This document shows positions 43,885-52,400 of a stretch of 64,000 bases of DNA, one piece after another; the stretch's first letter is position 1, and the number at the start of each line of letters is the position of its first letter. The position numbers and the translations under genes are program-made. The stretch is from an uncultured Butyricimonas sp. GTDB lineage: Bacteria; Bacteroidota; Bacteroidia; Bacteroidales; Marinifilaceae. Below the pieces are notes generated by a model that saw only the letters and a program-made list of their open reading frames with translations, made no database searches and had not been told where the DNA came from. The stretch is from NCBI GenBank assembly GCA_944321845.1, contig CALUMT010000001.1, forward strand, positions 40,900 to 104,899. Direction: 5' to 3'.

Positions 43885-44187
43885 ATGCTCGAATATCTTT
43901 CACATATCAACAAGGCTTTCGAAAGCAAGGTACGGCTGGGAATCATGTCCGTGCTGATGGTGAACGAATGCATGGATTTCGTGTCCCTCAAACAATTACT
44001 GGGGCTCACCGACGGCAATCTGGCCAGTCACGCCCGGGCCCTCGAGGAAGCCGGTTACATCACCTGCACCAAACAATTTGTCGGCCGCCGCCCAAACACC
44101 ACTTATTCTGCCACCCCCGAGGGGAAAGAAGCCTTTCGGCAACACCTGGACGCCCTGGAAGCCTTCCTTAGGGAACAACACTCGTAA
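43885..44187 (+). CDS. Winged-helix transcriptional regulator (HTH_34/ArsR-like)
   Basis: A 100-residue protein that is a single winged helix. INKAFESKVRLGIMSVLMVNECMDFVSLKQLLGLTDGNLASHARALEEAGYI contains the recognition helix (TDGNLASHARALEEAG), and CTKQFVGRRPNTTYSATPEGKEAF is the wing. This is the common small regulator paired with creD-like genes in Bacteroidetes. The frame runs back to 43513 inside the previous gene, but the ATG at 43885 fits family length. Its likely target is the promoter of its own operon. Confidence 0.88.
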   Translation: MLEYLSHINKAFESKVRLGIMSVLMVNECMDFVSLKQLLGLTDGNLASHARALEEAGYITCTKQFVGRRPNTTYSATPEGKEAFRQHLDALEAFLREQHS

Positions 44188-44249
44188 TTTTTTTTGCCTA
44201 CATACTTTGAATTTCAAAGTTCTTTTAATAACCTCAAAACACAAAAGAA

Positions 44250-45647
44250 ATGAACACAATCACAACACCCCCGACTCCCCCTTCTCCATTCAAGGGTACG
44301 CCAACAGCAAACCACACGATGACCATCAAGATTATTCTCATCGCCTTACTCATCATTGTGCTGATCATTCCTATCCTTCTCGTGCACGGGTTGATATCCG
44401 AACGGGAAGAACGCCTGCAATCCGCCATCGAGGAGGTCCACCAAAAGTGGAGCGGCAGCCAAATCGTGGCCGGTCCCAGCCTCACTATTCCTTACTCTTA
44501 CCAGGATGCGGAAGGCAAATGGACTACCCGCCACATCAATTGCCTGCCGGAACAGTTGGAAATCACGGGAACCATAAGCACCAAGCAACTGCAACGAGGG
44601 ATATTCGACATTGTCGTCTATGACGTCCCGTTGACCATACGGGGCAGATTCAAGGCCTCAACCTTATCCTCTCCCTCCATCGACCCGAGTGAATTGCGCC
44701 TTGCCGATGCCATACTCAACATCGGTATCAGTGATTTACGCGGGATAGAAGAGCAGGTGAACGTGGAACATAACGGGCAAGTATATCCCGTCACCCCAGG
44801 GACCTCCCCGCATTCCGTAATGAGATCCGGGGTATCACTGCCCACGGACGCCAGCCCCTTGCTGAAAGCAGACGGAGAACTGGAGTTTACCATCTCACTC
44901 CACCTGAAAGGCTCTTCCAACCTACTCTTCGCTCCACTAGGACGAACGACCACGGTACACATCACTTCAGATTGCCCGACACCCAGTTTCACCGGAGCCT
45001 TCCTTCCCCGGGAACGGGAAATCACCCCGGAAGGATTCACCGCCGAATGGCAAATCCTAGAATTGAACCGAAACTACCCGCAAGTACTTGACGAAACACC
45101 CCAGTTTGATTCATACTACCCCGGTAGTACGTCATCCCTTCCCCAAGATGCCGATTACACCCACGTGTCCGGAACCATTCTCCCCTCCATTTTCGGGGTG
45201 AGTCTTCTACTTCCCGTGGATCAATACCAGAAGTCCAGCCGAGCCACGAAATACGCCTTTCTCGTCATCATCCTGACCTTCGTAATCTGCTTTTTCACGG
45301 AAATCATCCAAAAACGCTACATCCATCCCATGCAATACCTGCTCGTGGGACTGGCGCTGTGCCTCTTCTACACGCTACTCATCGCGGCATCGGAACATAT
45401 CGGGTTCACGGCCGCCTACCTCGTCGCCGCCCTCATGACAACCGTCCTGATCACCCTGTACATGGGAGGGATACTTAAAATCAAACGAACGGCATTCACC
45501 ATCGGAGGATTACTGGCCTGCCTGTACGTGTACATTTTCTTCCTCATCCAGTTGGAAAATTACGCCTTGCTCGCGGGCAGCATCGGACTATTCGTGATAC
45601 TGGCCATCGTCATGTATTATTCCCAGAAAATCAACTGGAACAATTGA
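44250..45647 (+). CDS. creD: Inner membrane protein CreD
   Basis: A 465-residue cell envelope protein. An N-terminal span (IKIILIALLIIVLIIPILLVHGLI) is followed by EREERLQSAIEEVHQKWSGSQIVAGPSLTIPY, the CreD signature, a large periplasmic beta domain, and a C-terminal block of about five spans. In enterobacteria creD responds to the CreBC two-component system and to beta-lactam stress; here the adjacent 100-residue winged helix is the more likely regulator. Its exact activity is unknown. A strong terminator follows. Confidence 0.93.
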   Translation: MNTITTPPTPPSPFKGTPTANHTMTIKIILIALLIIVLIIPILLVHGLISEREERLQSAIEEVHQKWSGSQIVAGPSLTIPYSYQDAEGKWTTRHINCLPEQLEITGTISTKQLQRGIFDIVVYDVPLTIRGRFKASTLSSPSIDPSELRLADAILNIGISDLRGIEEQVNVEHNGQVYPVTPGTSPHSVMRSGVSLPTDASPLLKADGELEFTISLHLKGSSNLLFAPLGRTTTVHITSDCPTPSFTGAFLPREREITPEGFTAEWQILELNRNYPQVLDETPQFDSYYPGSTSSLPQDADYTHVSGTILPSIFGVSLLLPVDQYQKSSRATKYAFLVIILTFVICFFTEIIQKRYIHPMQYLLVGLALCLFYTLLIAASEHIGFTAAYLVAALMTTVLITLYMGGILKIKRTAFTIGGLLACLYVYIFFLIQLENYALLAGSIGLFVILAIVMYYSQKINWNN

Positions 45648-45652
45648 TACAA

Positions 45653-45690
45653 AATACCCCGGGAAGAAGCTAATTTCTTCCCGGGGTATT
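45653..45690. terminator. Bidirectional terminator, creD and fucosidase
   Basis: Perfect 16-bp stem (AATACCCCGGGAAGAA at 45653-45668, complement at 45675-45690) with a 6-base loop, between convergent genes. Confidence 0.85.
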
Positions 45691-45715
45691 CTATTAAGAA
45701 TAAGACAGGACTTGC

Positions 45716-47545
45716 TTATTTTGCCAGGGAGACCCCGATCTCTTCCAAACCGATCTGTGCCGGCATCCCGTTCAAGGACATCGCTCTCAGACGGATATAG
45801 CGCACATCCTTCGCCACGGGGAGGCGGACGGTTTGCGGCAAGGGATTATTGACGATATTACTGAATTCGCCATCTGCAATTACTTCTTCCCAGTTCGTCC
45901 CATCCCGACTGACAGAGAACTCGTAACGGAAAGCCAAGGTCGGCTTAGTCTCTCCGTTTAAAGGAGCATAGGTAAATGCCGCCAATTTCACCGTTTCACC
46001 CAAATCAATGACGAGTGGTTCCCGGGAAATCATCTTCCAGGCGGTACGTTTCAGGTCGTTCCAAGCAACATGCAAATCGACATTCCCCAAAGGAGGCGCA
46101 TAATAAGCCGACACCTGTTTTATATTTCCATCCAAACGCACCTCCCGAATCGTCAAACGCAAGGAATCCGCTTTTGTTTCCGGGAAACGCAAAATACGTT
46201 TATACCCCAGGGTTGTTCCCTCTCCCACTTGTTGCCACGCTCCCTTAGCATATAGCTCGACAGTAAATCGTTCGACACGCTGCCCCTGTTCAATGTCTTC
46301 CTGAAGAAGGACGAGATTGATTAAAGAATCCGGGTTCAAAGCATAAACCCGGCTAATGCCTCCCCGTGTACACCAGGGGATATCGCCTGCCACGACACGG
46401 TCATGCGCGAAAACCTTATCCCGATAAGCGGCGAATTCCCTCAAACGCTCCACGTCAATATCATGTATACGTCCCTCCCGATTCGGCGGAATATTCAAAA
46501 GCAATACAGAATTACGGCCTACCGATTGACAATAGATATCCATCAATTGCTCGACAGTTTTTACCCGGTTATCCTCTTCCTCCCGGTAGAACCAACCGGG
46601 ACGTATGGAAACATCAACTTCGGAAGGATACCAGAAAAGCTCAGTAGCCTTAGCCAACATGGCCCGACTACCTAAATCCTTTGAAAGTTCGGTGATACCC
46701 AGGTTCCCGTTATTCTGCCCGGACCGCTGATAAATGCCAGGAGTCAACACCGTCGCACTCCACTCCGTTTCCCGTCCCATTCCCCGTTCATTCCCCACCC
46801 AACGGACATCATCCCCCATGATAGCCATAACGGCATTGGGTTGCAGGCGTTGGATCGTCTTATAGTACCGCTCCCAATCATACTCCTGTTTTCTGCCATC
46901 AGGTCCCTCTCCTATTGCCCCATCAAACCACACCTCATGCACCTCCCCGTAGTTCGTCAACAGTTCCGTCAATTGCCCGACAAAAAAATCGTTATATTCC
47001 GGGGAATTTCCATAACAGGGAGCATTGCGATCCCAAGGAGAAAGATACACCCCGAATTTCAAACCGAACTTGCTACAAGCCTCACGCAGTTCCCGAACGA
47101 CATCCCCTTTCCCCGCTTTCCAATCCGAAGCCGCGACGGAATGATCCGTGAATTCAGAGGGCCAAAGACAGAAGCCATCGTGATGCTTTGCCGTAATCAA
47201 AACCAACTTGAATCCTGTCTCTTTTAAGGTCCGCACCCACTGTTCCGCATCCAGGCCGACAGGATTAAACCATTTCGGATTCTCTTTTCCATCCCCCCAT
47301 TCCCTTCCCGTGAAGGTATTCATTCCGAAATGAATAAAAGCGATCAATTCCATCCGCTGCCAGTCCAATTGCTGGGGAGAGGGGACCAAACGTGCCGCCA
47401 TTGCCACCTTCTCTTCCAACGTGGCATTTTGCGGAAAGACAAGATGCTTCACATAAGTTATGGAATCCTGCCGAGCCATAAGCGAACGAGGGGTAAGCAT
47501 TATCGCCACGAGCAGTGTCACTACAAATATTCCTTTCATATTCAT
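45716..47545 (-). CDS. Secreted alpha-L-fucosidase, GH29, with C-terminal F5/8-type domain
   Basis: A 609-residue enzyme. A signal peptide (GIFVVTLLVAIMLTPRSLMA) precedes the GH29 barrel: ELIAFIHFGMNTFTGREWGDG, then LKLVLITAKHHDGFCLWPS (the family TAKHHDGF motif) and HEVWFDGAIGEGPDG with the nucleophile aspartate at about D208. A linker leads to a beta-sandwich of the discoidin (F5/8 type C) kind near residues 470-605 (AWKMISREPLVIDLGETVKLAAFTYAPL). It would remove fucose from host glycans such as mucin. No Sus pair adjoins directly. The start may be M1 or M3. Confidence 0.92.
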   Translation of the reverse strand: MNMKGIFVVTLLVAIMLTPRSLMARQDSITYVKHLVFPQNATLEEKVAMAARLVPSPQQLDWQRMELIAFIHFGMNTFTGREWGDGKENPKWFNPVGLDAEQWVRTLKETGFKLVLITAKHHDGFCLWPSEFTDHSVAASDWKAGKGDVVRELREACSKFGLKFGVYLSPWDRNAPCYGNSPEYNDFFVGQLTELLTNYGEVHEVWFDGAIGEGPDGRKQEYDWERYYKTIQRLQPNAVMAIMGDDVRWVGNERGMGRETEWSATVLTPGIYQRSGQNNGNLGITELSKDLGSRAMLAKATELFWYPSEVDVSIRPGWFYREEEDNRVKTVEQLMDIYCQSVGRNSVLLLNIPPNREGRIHDIDVERLREFAAYRDKVFAHDRVVAGDIPWCTRGGISRVYALNPDSLINLVLLQEDIEQGQRVERFTVELYAKGAWQQVGEGTTLGYKRILRFPETKADSLRLTIREVRLDGNIKQVSAYYAPPLGNVDLHVAWNDLKRTAWKMISREPLVIDLGETVKLAAFTYAPLNGETKPTLAFRYEFSVSRDGTNWEEVIADGEFSNIVNNPLPQTVRLPVAKDVRYIRLRAMSLNGMPAQIGLEEIGVSLAK

Positions 47546-47682
47546 ATATTATTGTTTATCATATCGCCACTTGACCGGAATCAGAAAAAGTGAGGTAAAA
47601 ATAAGGATTCAAGAAACAAAATACAAGTTTATAGATTTTCGTAATTTAAAGGAAAAGGATACTTTCGCACAAACGAAAAAAG

Positions 47683-48108
47683 ATGGAAATACAAATACCT
47701 CTCGAAATCGTGGAACTGGAAGACAACAGTTACCATATCATCACCACGGTGCTCATCGGCAGCATCGAGGGAGATTTTATCATCGACACGGGAGCCTCGG
47801 TCACGGTCATAGACCGCAACACCCCATTCTCGCACGAAGCCATCGCCGATGTCCCGGAAATAAATTCCGGGGGAGTCAGCGGACGTATCGAGGAAGTAAA
47901 GCTGGTCAACCTACCTACCTTTCAGATAGGCGATTACACGATAGAAAACCTCCATGCCGCGGTTATCGACCTTGATTACGTGAACACGCTATACGAGAAA
48001 CAGCTCCGCCGCAGGATATCCGGTTTGCTGGGAAGCGACTTCCTCGTGAAATTCAAAGCTGTCATCGATTACGAAAATAAATATTTACGATTAAAAGTAT
48101 CTGACTAA
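47683..48108 (+). CDS. Retropepsin-like aspartic protease domain protein
   Basis: A 141-residue protein made of one pepsin-like half. The catalytic loop FIIDTGASVTVID has D-T-G at residues 35-37. The flap region follows, and LLGSDFL at about 115-121 is the second hydrophobic-hydrophobic-glycine motif. Single-domain enzymes of this type must dimerise. There is no signal peptide, so it would act in the cytoplasm, unless it works as a non-proteolytic clan member. A -7-like TACTTTCG lies at 47660-47667. It is followed by secDF but with 98 bp between, including a possible promoter (TAGTTTTG, 48137-48144). Confidence 0.78.
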   Translation: MEIQIPLEIVELEDNSYHIITTVLIGSIEGDFIIDTGASVTVIDRNTPFSHEAIADVPEINSGGVSGRIEEVKLVNLPTFQIGDYTIENLHAAVIDLDYVNTLYEKQLRRRISGLLGSDFLVKFKAVIDYENKYLRLKVSD

Positions 48109-48206
48109 ATATATAGTAATATTGAAAAAAATGTTTTAGTTTTGCGCTCTAAAATATACGCTTGAAACAAAATTATAGCATAAGTAATTATAAATTCATA
48201 AGACAG

Positions 48207-51185
48207 ATGCAGAATAAAGGAGCGATTACACTACTTGCTGTTGCATTAGCATTAGTGAGTCTTTACCAGTTGTTTTTCACTTACAAAACCAACCAGGTAG
48301 AGAAGGCGGCAAGAGAATTTGCCAATGGTGACCCTGCCAAAGAAAGGGCTTATTTGGATTCCGTAACGAATCAAACAGTTTACAATTTCCTGGGTATCGC
48401 AAAATTCACTTACAAGGAATGTAAGGAACTTGAGATCAATCTCGGTTTGGACTTGAAGGGCGGTATGAACGTGACGATGGAGGTAGACGTTGCCGATGTG
48501 GTAAGAAGTCTGGCCAACCACACCTCTGATCCCGCTTTCAATCAAGCAATCGAGGAAGCTATCCAGATGCGCGTTTCCAGCCCGAAAGATTTCGTGACAC
48601 TGTTCGGCGAAGCTTTCGAGAAAATAGCCCCGGGACAATCATTGGCATCCCCCAATATCTTCGGGACTCACGAGATGAAAGACAGGATCAAGATCGGGGC
48701 CACCAATCAGGAGGTGCTTGACGTGATCCGCAAAGCCGCAGAAGGAGCCATCGACAACACATTCAACATCCTGCGTACCCGTATCGACCGTTTCGGAGTT
48801 GCACAGCCCAATATCCGTAAGGCCGACATTTCCGGACGTATCATCATCGAGTTGCCGGGTATCAATGATCCCCAACGTGTACGCGAACTGTTGCAAGGAA
48901 CCGCCGCACTGGAATTCTATGAAACTTACGACAATCCCGTTTTCAGCCAATACCTGGACGCCGCAGATCAAAAGGTAAAACAAGTACTTGACGCTGAAGC
49001 TGCCGTACAAAAAGACACAATTCCCGCCACGGAAATTGTTCCCGCGGAAGAAGCAAAGGCTGAGGGAAGTGATTCTGACCTTTTGAAAGACATCACGGGA
49101 AACAGCAACGACTCATTGGCCAATGCCAGTCTTGAGGATTTGCAAAAGAGATTCCCGTTATTATCCCGTTTGATTCCAGCCCGTACGCAAAACGGACAGG
49201 CTTACCCGGGATCAACCGTGGGTTATGCCTTACCGAAAGACACAGCGCTTATCAACAAATTCTTGAGAATGCCTCAAGTGAGGGCCGTATTGCCTCGGGA
49301 TGCCCGCTTAATGTGGGAAATGCAAGCTGGCGAGAACGGTTATGTTTCATTGCACGCCATCAAAATCACCACCCGTAACGGAAAAGCACCCCTGGAAGGA
49401 GATGCCGTGGTGAACGCCAAACAAGACTATGACCAAAACGGACGCCCGGTTGTTTCCATGCAAATGAACAGCGAGGGAACAAAAACATGGGCCCGTCTGA
49501 CGAAAGAAAATATCAACCACTGTATCGCCATCGTGCTGGATGGTATGGTAGCTTCCTCTCCTAACGTAAACGACGAGATCAAGAACGGTAGCTCCAGCAT
49601 TTCCGGTAACTTTACTGTACAACAGGCTCAAGACTTGGCTAACATTCTTGAATCCGGTAAATTACCTGCTCCCGCACGTATTATTGCAGACGAAGTGGTA
49701 GGTGCTTCTTTGGGTAAAGAAGCCATCGAATCCGGTATGTGGTCATTCGTTATCGCATTCGTGTTGATTCTGATCTACATGGTATTCTTCTACAGCAAGA
49801 ATGCCGGTTGGGCTGCTGATATCGCTTTGTTGGCCAACTTGTTCTTCCTGTTCGGTATTCTGGCATCCATCGGAGCCGTACTTACCTTGCCGGGTATCGC
49901 CGGTATCGTGTTGACGATGGGTATGGCCGTCGACGCTAACGTGTTGATTTACGAACGAATCCAAGAGGAATTACGTGCCGGTAAAGGCTTGAAACTCGCC
50001 ATCAAGGAAGGTTATAGTAATGCCTATTCAGCCATCATCGACGGTCAGTTGACAACGTTGTTGACCGGTTTCATCCTGTACTACTTCGGTGAAGGTCCTA
50101 TCAAAGGTTTCGCCACCACGTTGATCATCGGTATCTTGACCTCTTTGTTCACGGCAATCTTCATTAGCCGTTTGATTCTGGAAAGAGCAGCCAAGAAGAG
50201 CGACAATGTAACCTTCACCACTCACTTTACCGTAAATTTGTTACAGAATACTAAATTCCAATTCCTGAAGAACCGCAAATACAGCTATACGATTTCCGGA
50301 TTGGTTATCCTTATCTGTATCATTTCCTTGTTCACGAAGGGATTGGATAAAGGTATTGACTTCATGGGAGGACGTAACTACACGGTAATGTTCGACAAGA
50401 ACGTGAAAGTGGAAGATGTAGCCAGCAAATTGGCCAAAGTTTACGGTACTGCTCCTGAAGTGAAGACCGTAGGTTCGGATAATCAAGTAAAAATCACCAC
50501 GAAATACAAGATCACGGAAAGCGGTGCTGCCGTTGACCAAGAAGTAGACTCATTGTTATACGTGGGATTAACCGACTTCTTGCCTGCCGGAACTGATTAC
50601 GAAACATTCAAGACAACGAATCTGCAACAATCCCAGAAGATCGGTCCTGCCGTGGCTGAAGACATGACTCGTGCCGCTATCTGGTCGGTAGTATTCGCAT
50701 TGATCGGTATCTTCCTGTATATCATGATCCGGTTCTCCAAATGGCAATATGGTGCCGGTGCCGTTTTAGGTCTTGCACACAACACGATTATCGTTATCGG
50801 AGCCTTCTCCTTATTGTCTGGTTTATTACCATTCTCCATGGAGGTTGACCAAGCGTTCATCGCCGCCGTGCTGACCGTAGTCGGTTACACGATCAACGAT
50901 ACCGTGGTTGTATTCGACCGTATCCGTGAATATCGCAAACTGTACCCGAAACGGGATGATGAGCAAACCGTGAACGATGCCTTGAATTCCACGTTGCGTC
51001 GTACGTTCAGTACCTCATTATCAACTATCGTGGTATTGTTGGCCATCTTTATCTTCGGTGGAGCATCCATCAAAGGATTCATCTTCGCCTTGTTGGTAGG
51101 TATCATCGTGGGAACTTACGCGTCTATCATGATTGCCACCCCGATTTCATTCGACTTGACAAGACGTTTCGCCAAGAAAAAATAA
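48207..51185 (+). CDS. secDF: Protein translocase subunit SecDF (fused)
   Basis: A 992-residue fusion of SecD and SecF, which use the proton gradient to pull proteins out of the SecYEG channel. The SecD half has GLDLKGGMNVTMEVDV (D1 motif), a large periplasmic P1 region and spans 2-6. The SecF half starts near TKFQFLKNRKYSYTISG and has GIDFMGGRNYTVMFDK. The final spans include GYTINDTVVVFDRIRE, the SecF D-R motif. Fusion in one chain is normal for Bacteroidetes. The frame opens with TTG at 48162, but MQNKGAITLLAVALALVSLYQ at 48207 matches the family start. Confidence 0.96.
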   Translation: MQNKGAITLLAVALALVSLYQLFFTYKTNQVEKAAREFANGDPAKERAYLDSVTNQTVYNFLGIAKFTYKECKELEINLGLDLKGGMNVTMEVDVADVVRSLANHTSDPAFNQAIEEAIQMRVSSPKDFVTLFGEAFEKIAPGQSLASPNIFGTHEMKDRIKIGATNQEVLDVIRKAAEGAIDNTFNILRTRIDRFGVAQPNIRKADISGRIIIELPGINDPQRVRELLQGTAALEFYETYDNPVFSQYLDAADQKVKQVLDAEAAVQKDTIPATEIVPAEEAKAEGSDSDLLKDITGNSNDSLANASLEDLQKRFPLLSRLIPARTQNGQAYPGSTVGYALPKDTALINKFLRMPQVRAVLPRDARLMWEMQAGENGYVSLHAIKITTRNGKAPLEGDAVVNAKQDYDQNGRPVVSMQMNSEGTKTWARLTKENINHCIAIVLDGMVASSPNVNDEIKNGSSSISGNFTVQQAQDLANILESGKLPAPARIIADEVVGASLGKEAIESGMWSFVIAFVLILIYMVFFYSKNAGWAADIALLANLFFLFGILASIGAVLTLPGIAGIVLTMGMAVDANVLIYERIQEELRAGKGLKLAIKEGYSNAYSAIIDGQLTTLLTGFILYYFGEGPIKGFATTLIIGILTSLFTAIFISRLILERAAKKSDNVTFTTHFTVNLLQNTKFQFLKNRKYSYTISGLVILICIISLFTKGLDKGIDFMGGRNYTVMFDKNVKVEDVASKLAKVYGTAPEVKTVGSDNQVKITTKYKITESGAAVDQEVDSLLYVGLTDFLPAGTDYETFKTTNLQQSQKIGPAVAEDMTRAAIWSVVFALIGIFLYIMIRFSKWQYGAGAVLGLAHNTIIVIGAFSLLSGLLPFSMEVDQAFIAAVLTVVGYTINDTVVVFDRIREYRKLYPKRDDEQTVNDALNSTLRRTFSTSLSTIVVLLAIFIFGGASIKGFIFALLVGIIVGTYASIMIATPISFDLTRRFAKKK

Positions 51186-51201
51186 ACGGTAAACAATCAT
51201 A

Positions 51202-51238
51202 TAAAACGAGGGGTTCCAATAAGGAATCCCTCGTTTTA
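51202..51238 (+). terminator. Terminator of secDF
   Basis: A 16-bp stem with one G-U pair (TAAAACGAGGGGTTCC at 51202-51217, GGAATCCCTCGTTTTA at 51223-51238) with a 5-base loop; the right arm contains TTTT. It ends secDF ahead of the his promoter. Confidence 0.85.
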
Positions 51239-51287
51239 TATTTATCTCCGTGATATAAGCAAAATCCTCAAAAAAACGACTTTAAAA

Positions 51288-51319
51288 TTTGCATTTCCCC
51301 AATAAAGCCGTTACATTTG
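51288..51319 (+). promoter_or_regulatory. Promoter of the his operon
   Basis: TTTG at 51288-51291, exactly 20 bp, then TACATTTG at 51312-51319: both boxes match the Bacteroidetes consensus without mismatch. Transcription would start a few bases later, leaving about 20 bases before the leader peptide. Confidence 0.85.
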
Positions 51320-51343
51320 CAAATGAACAAAAGAAAACAACCT

Positions 51344-51397
51344 ATGAATAAGACATTACAACATATGCATCATCACCATAACTGCCATTTCAGGTAA
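51344..51397 (+). CDS. His operon leader peptide
   Basis: The 17-codon frame reads MNKTLQHMHHHHNCHFR and then TAA. Six of its 17 residues are histidine, four of them in a row. It lies between a consensus promoter and a terminator hairpin ahead of hisG. This is the signature of a ribosome-mediated attenuation leader: when charged tRNA-His is scarce, the ribosome stalls on the His run. The peptide itself probably has no function. Confidence 0.9.
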   Translation: MNKTLQHMHHHHNCHFR

Positions 51398-51468
51398 GAT
51401 GATGTTATATGCTGTAATTAAAAATAGAAGTATAAACGAGCTTGCCTGGATTCAGGCGGCTCGTTTTT
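51362..51468 (+). promoter_or_regulatory. His attenuator: protector stem, antiterminator and terminator
   Basis: Three competing pairings are visible. The protector stem pairs CATCATC (51368-51374, His codons) with GATGATG (51398-51404), extended by CATAT (51362-51366) with ATATG (51407-51411). The antiterminator pairs TTCAGGTAAG (51389-51398) with CTTGCCTGGA (51441-51450), ten contiguous pairs including G-U. The terminator pairs AACGAGC and GCCTG (51435-51441, 51444-51448) with CAGGC and GCTCGTT (51453-51457, 51459-51465), followed by TTTTT. The antiterminator destroys the left arm of the terminator. A ribosome stalled on the His codons frees 51389-51398; one at the stop codon covers it. Confidence 0.85.
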
Positions 51469-51522
51469 CTTTTGCCCTTCATGAACCTTCTGAATCCATG
51501 GCAATGCAAAAACAAAATCAAC

Positions 51523-52380
51523 ATGACAAAATTAAAGATTGCCATCCAGAAAAACGGACGGTTAAACGAAGAAAGTCTCGCTCTTTTAAAAGAATGCGGC
51601 ATCTGTACCAACAACGGTAACGAGCAATTGCTCGCCCAATCCTCCAACTTTCCCTTGGAAATCCTCAATCTACGCAACGCGGACATTCCCCGATACGTGG
51701 AAGAAAACGTGGCTGATGTCGCCATCATCGGGGAAAACACCATCATCGAGACTCAATCCAACGTCAAGAAACTAATGGACCTACGCTTTTCCCGCTGTCG
51801 GGTCTCCATCGCCATCCCCAAAGACGAAACCTTCGATGGGTTACAATGGCTGCAAGGGAAACGCATAGCCACTTCCTACCCGAACACACTCAAGGAATTT
51901 CTTGACCGGAACAACATCCAGGCAGAAACACAGGTCATTTCCGGTTCCGTGGAAATCGCCCCGGCCATCGGATTGGCCGATGCCATTTGCGACATCGTCA
52001 GCTCGGGCAGCACATTATTCAAAAACGGATTGAAAGAAGTCTACACCTTATTTTCCTCCACGGCCATACTCATCGCCAATCCCAACTTAAACGAAGAGAA
52101 AAAAGCCATCGTGGAACAACTCATTTTCCGCATGCAATCCGTACTGGCCGCCAAACGCAACAAATATATCCTACTGAATGCCCCGGAAGAGAAACTGGAA
52201 AACATCTGCAACATCCTACCCGGCATAAAAAGTCCGACCATCATGCCGTTGCACGAAAAAGGATGGTACTCGCTGCACTCCGTGGTCAACGAGGACCAGT
52301 TCTGGGAATCCATCGGAAGCCTCAAGGCCGCCGGGGCGGAAGGCATCCTCGTCATCCCGATAGAAAAAATGATTGAATAA
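51523..52380 (+). CDS. hisG: ATP phosphoribosyltransferase, long form
   Basis: Step 1 of histidine synthesis: ATP plus PRPP to phosphoribosyl-ATP. The 285-residue length is that of the long HisG with its own C-terminal ACT-like regulatory domain (histidine feedback), so no HisZ is needed. MTKLKIAIQKNGRLNEESLALLKECG is the usual start, and GSVEIAPAIGLADAICDIVSSGSTL is the PRPP-binding loop. Upstream in-frame codons to 51442 lie inside the attenuator and are rejected. It is the first structural gene, 55 bp after the terminator T-run. Confidence 0.96.
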   Translation: MTKLKIAIQKNGRLNEESLALLKECGICTNNGNEQLLAQSSNFPLEILNLRNADIPRYVEENVADVAIIGENTIIETQSNVKKLMDLRFSRCRVSIAIPKDETFDGLQWLQGKRIATSYPNTLKEFLDRNNIQAETQVISGSVEIAPAIGLADAICDIVSSGSTLFKNGLKEVYTLFSSTAILIANPNLNEEKKAIVEQLIFRMQSVLAAKRNKYILLNAPEEKLENICNILPGIKSPTIMPLHEKGWYSLHSVVNEDQFWESIGSLKAAGAEGILVIPIEKMIE

Positions 52381-52400
52381 CCGAACAAAAACCAGCACCC

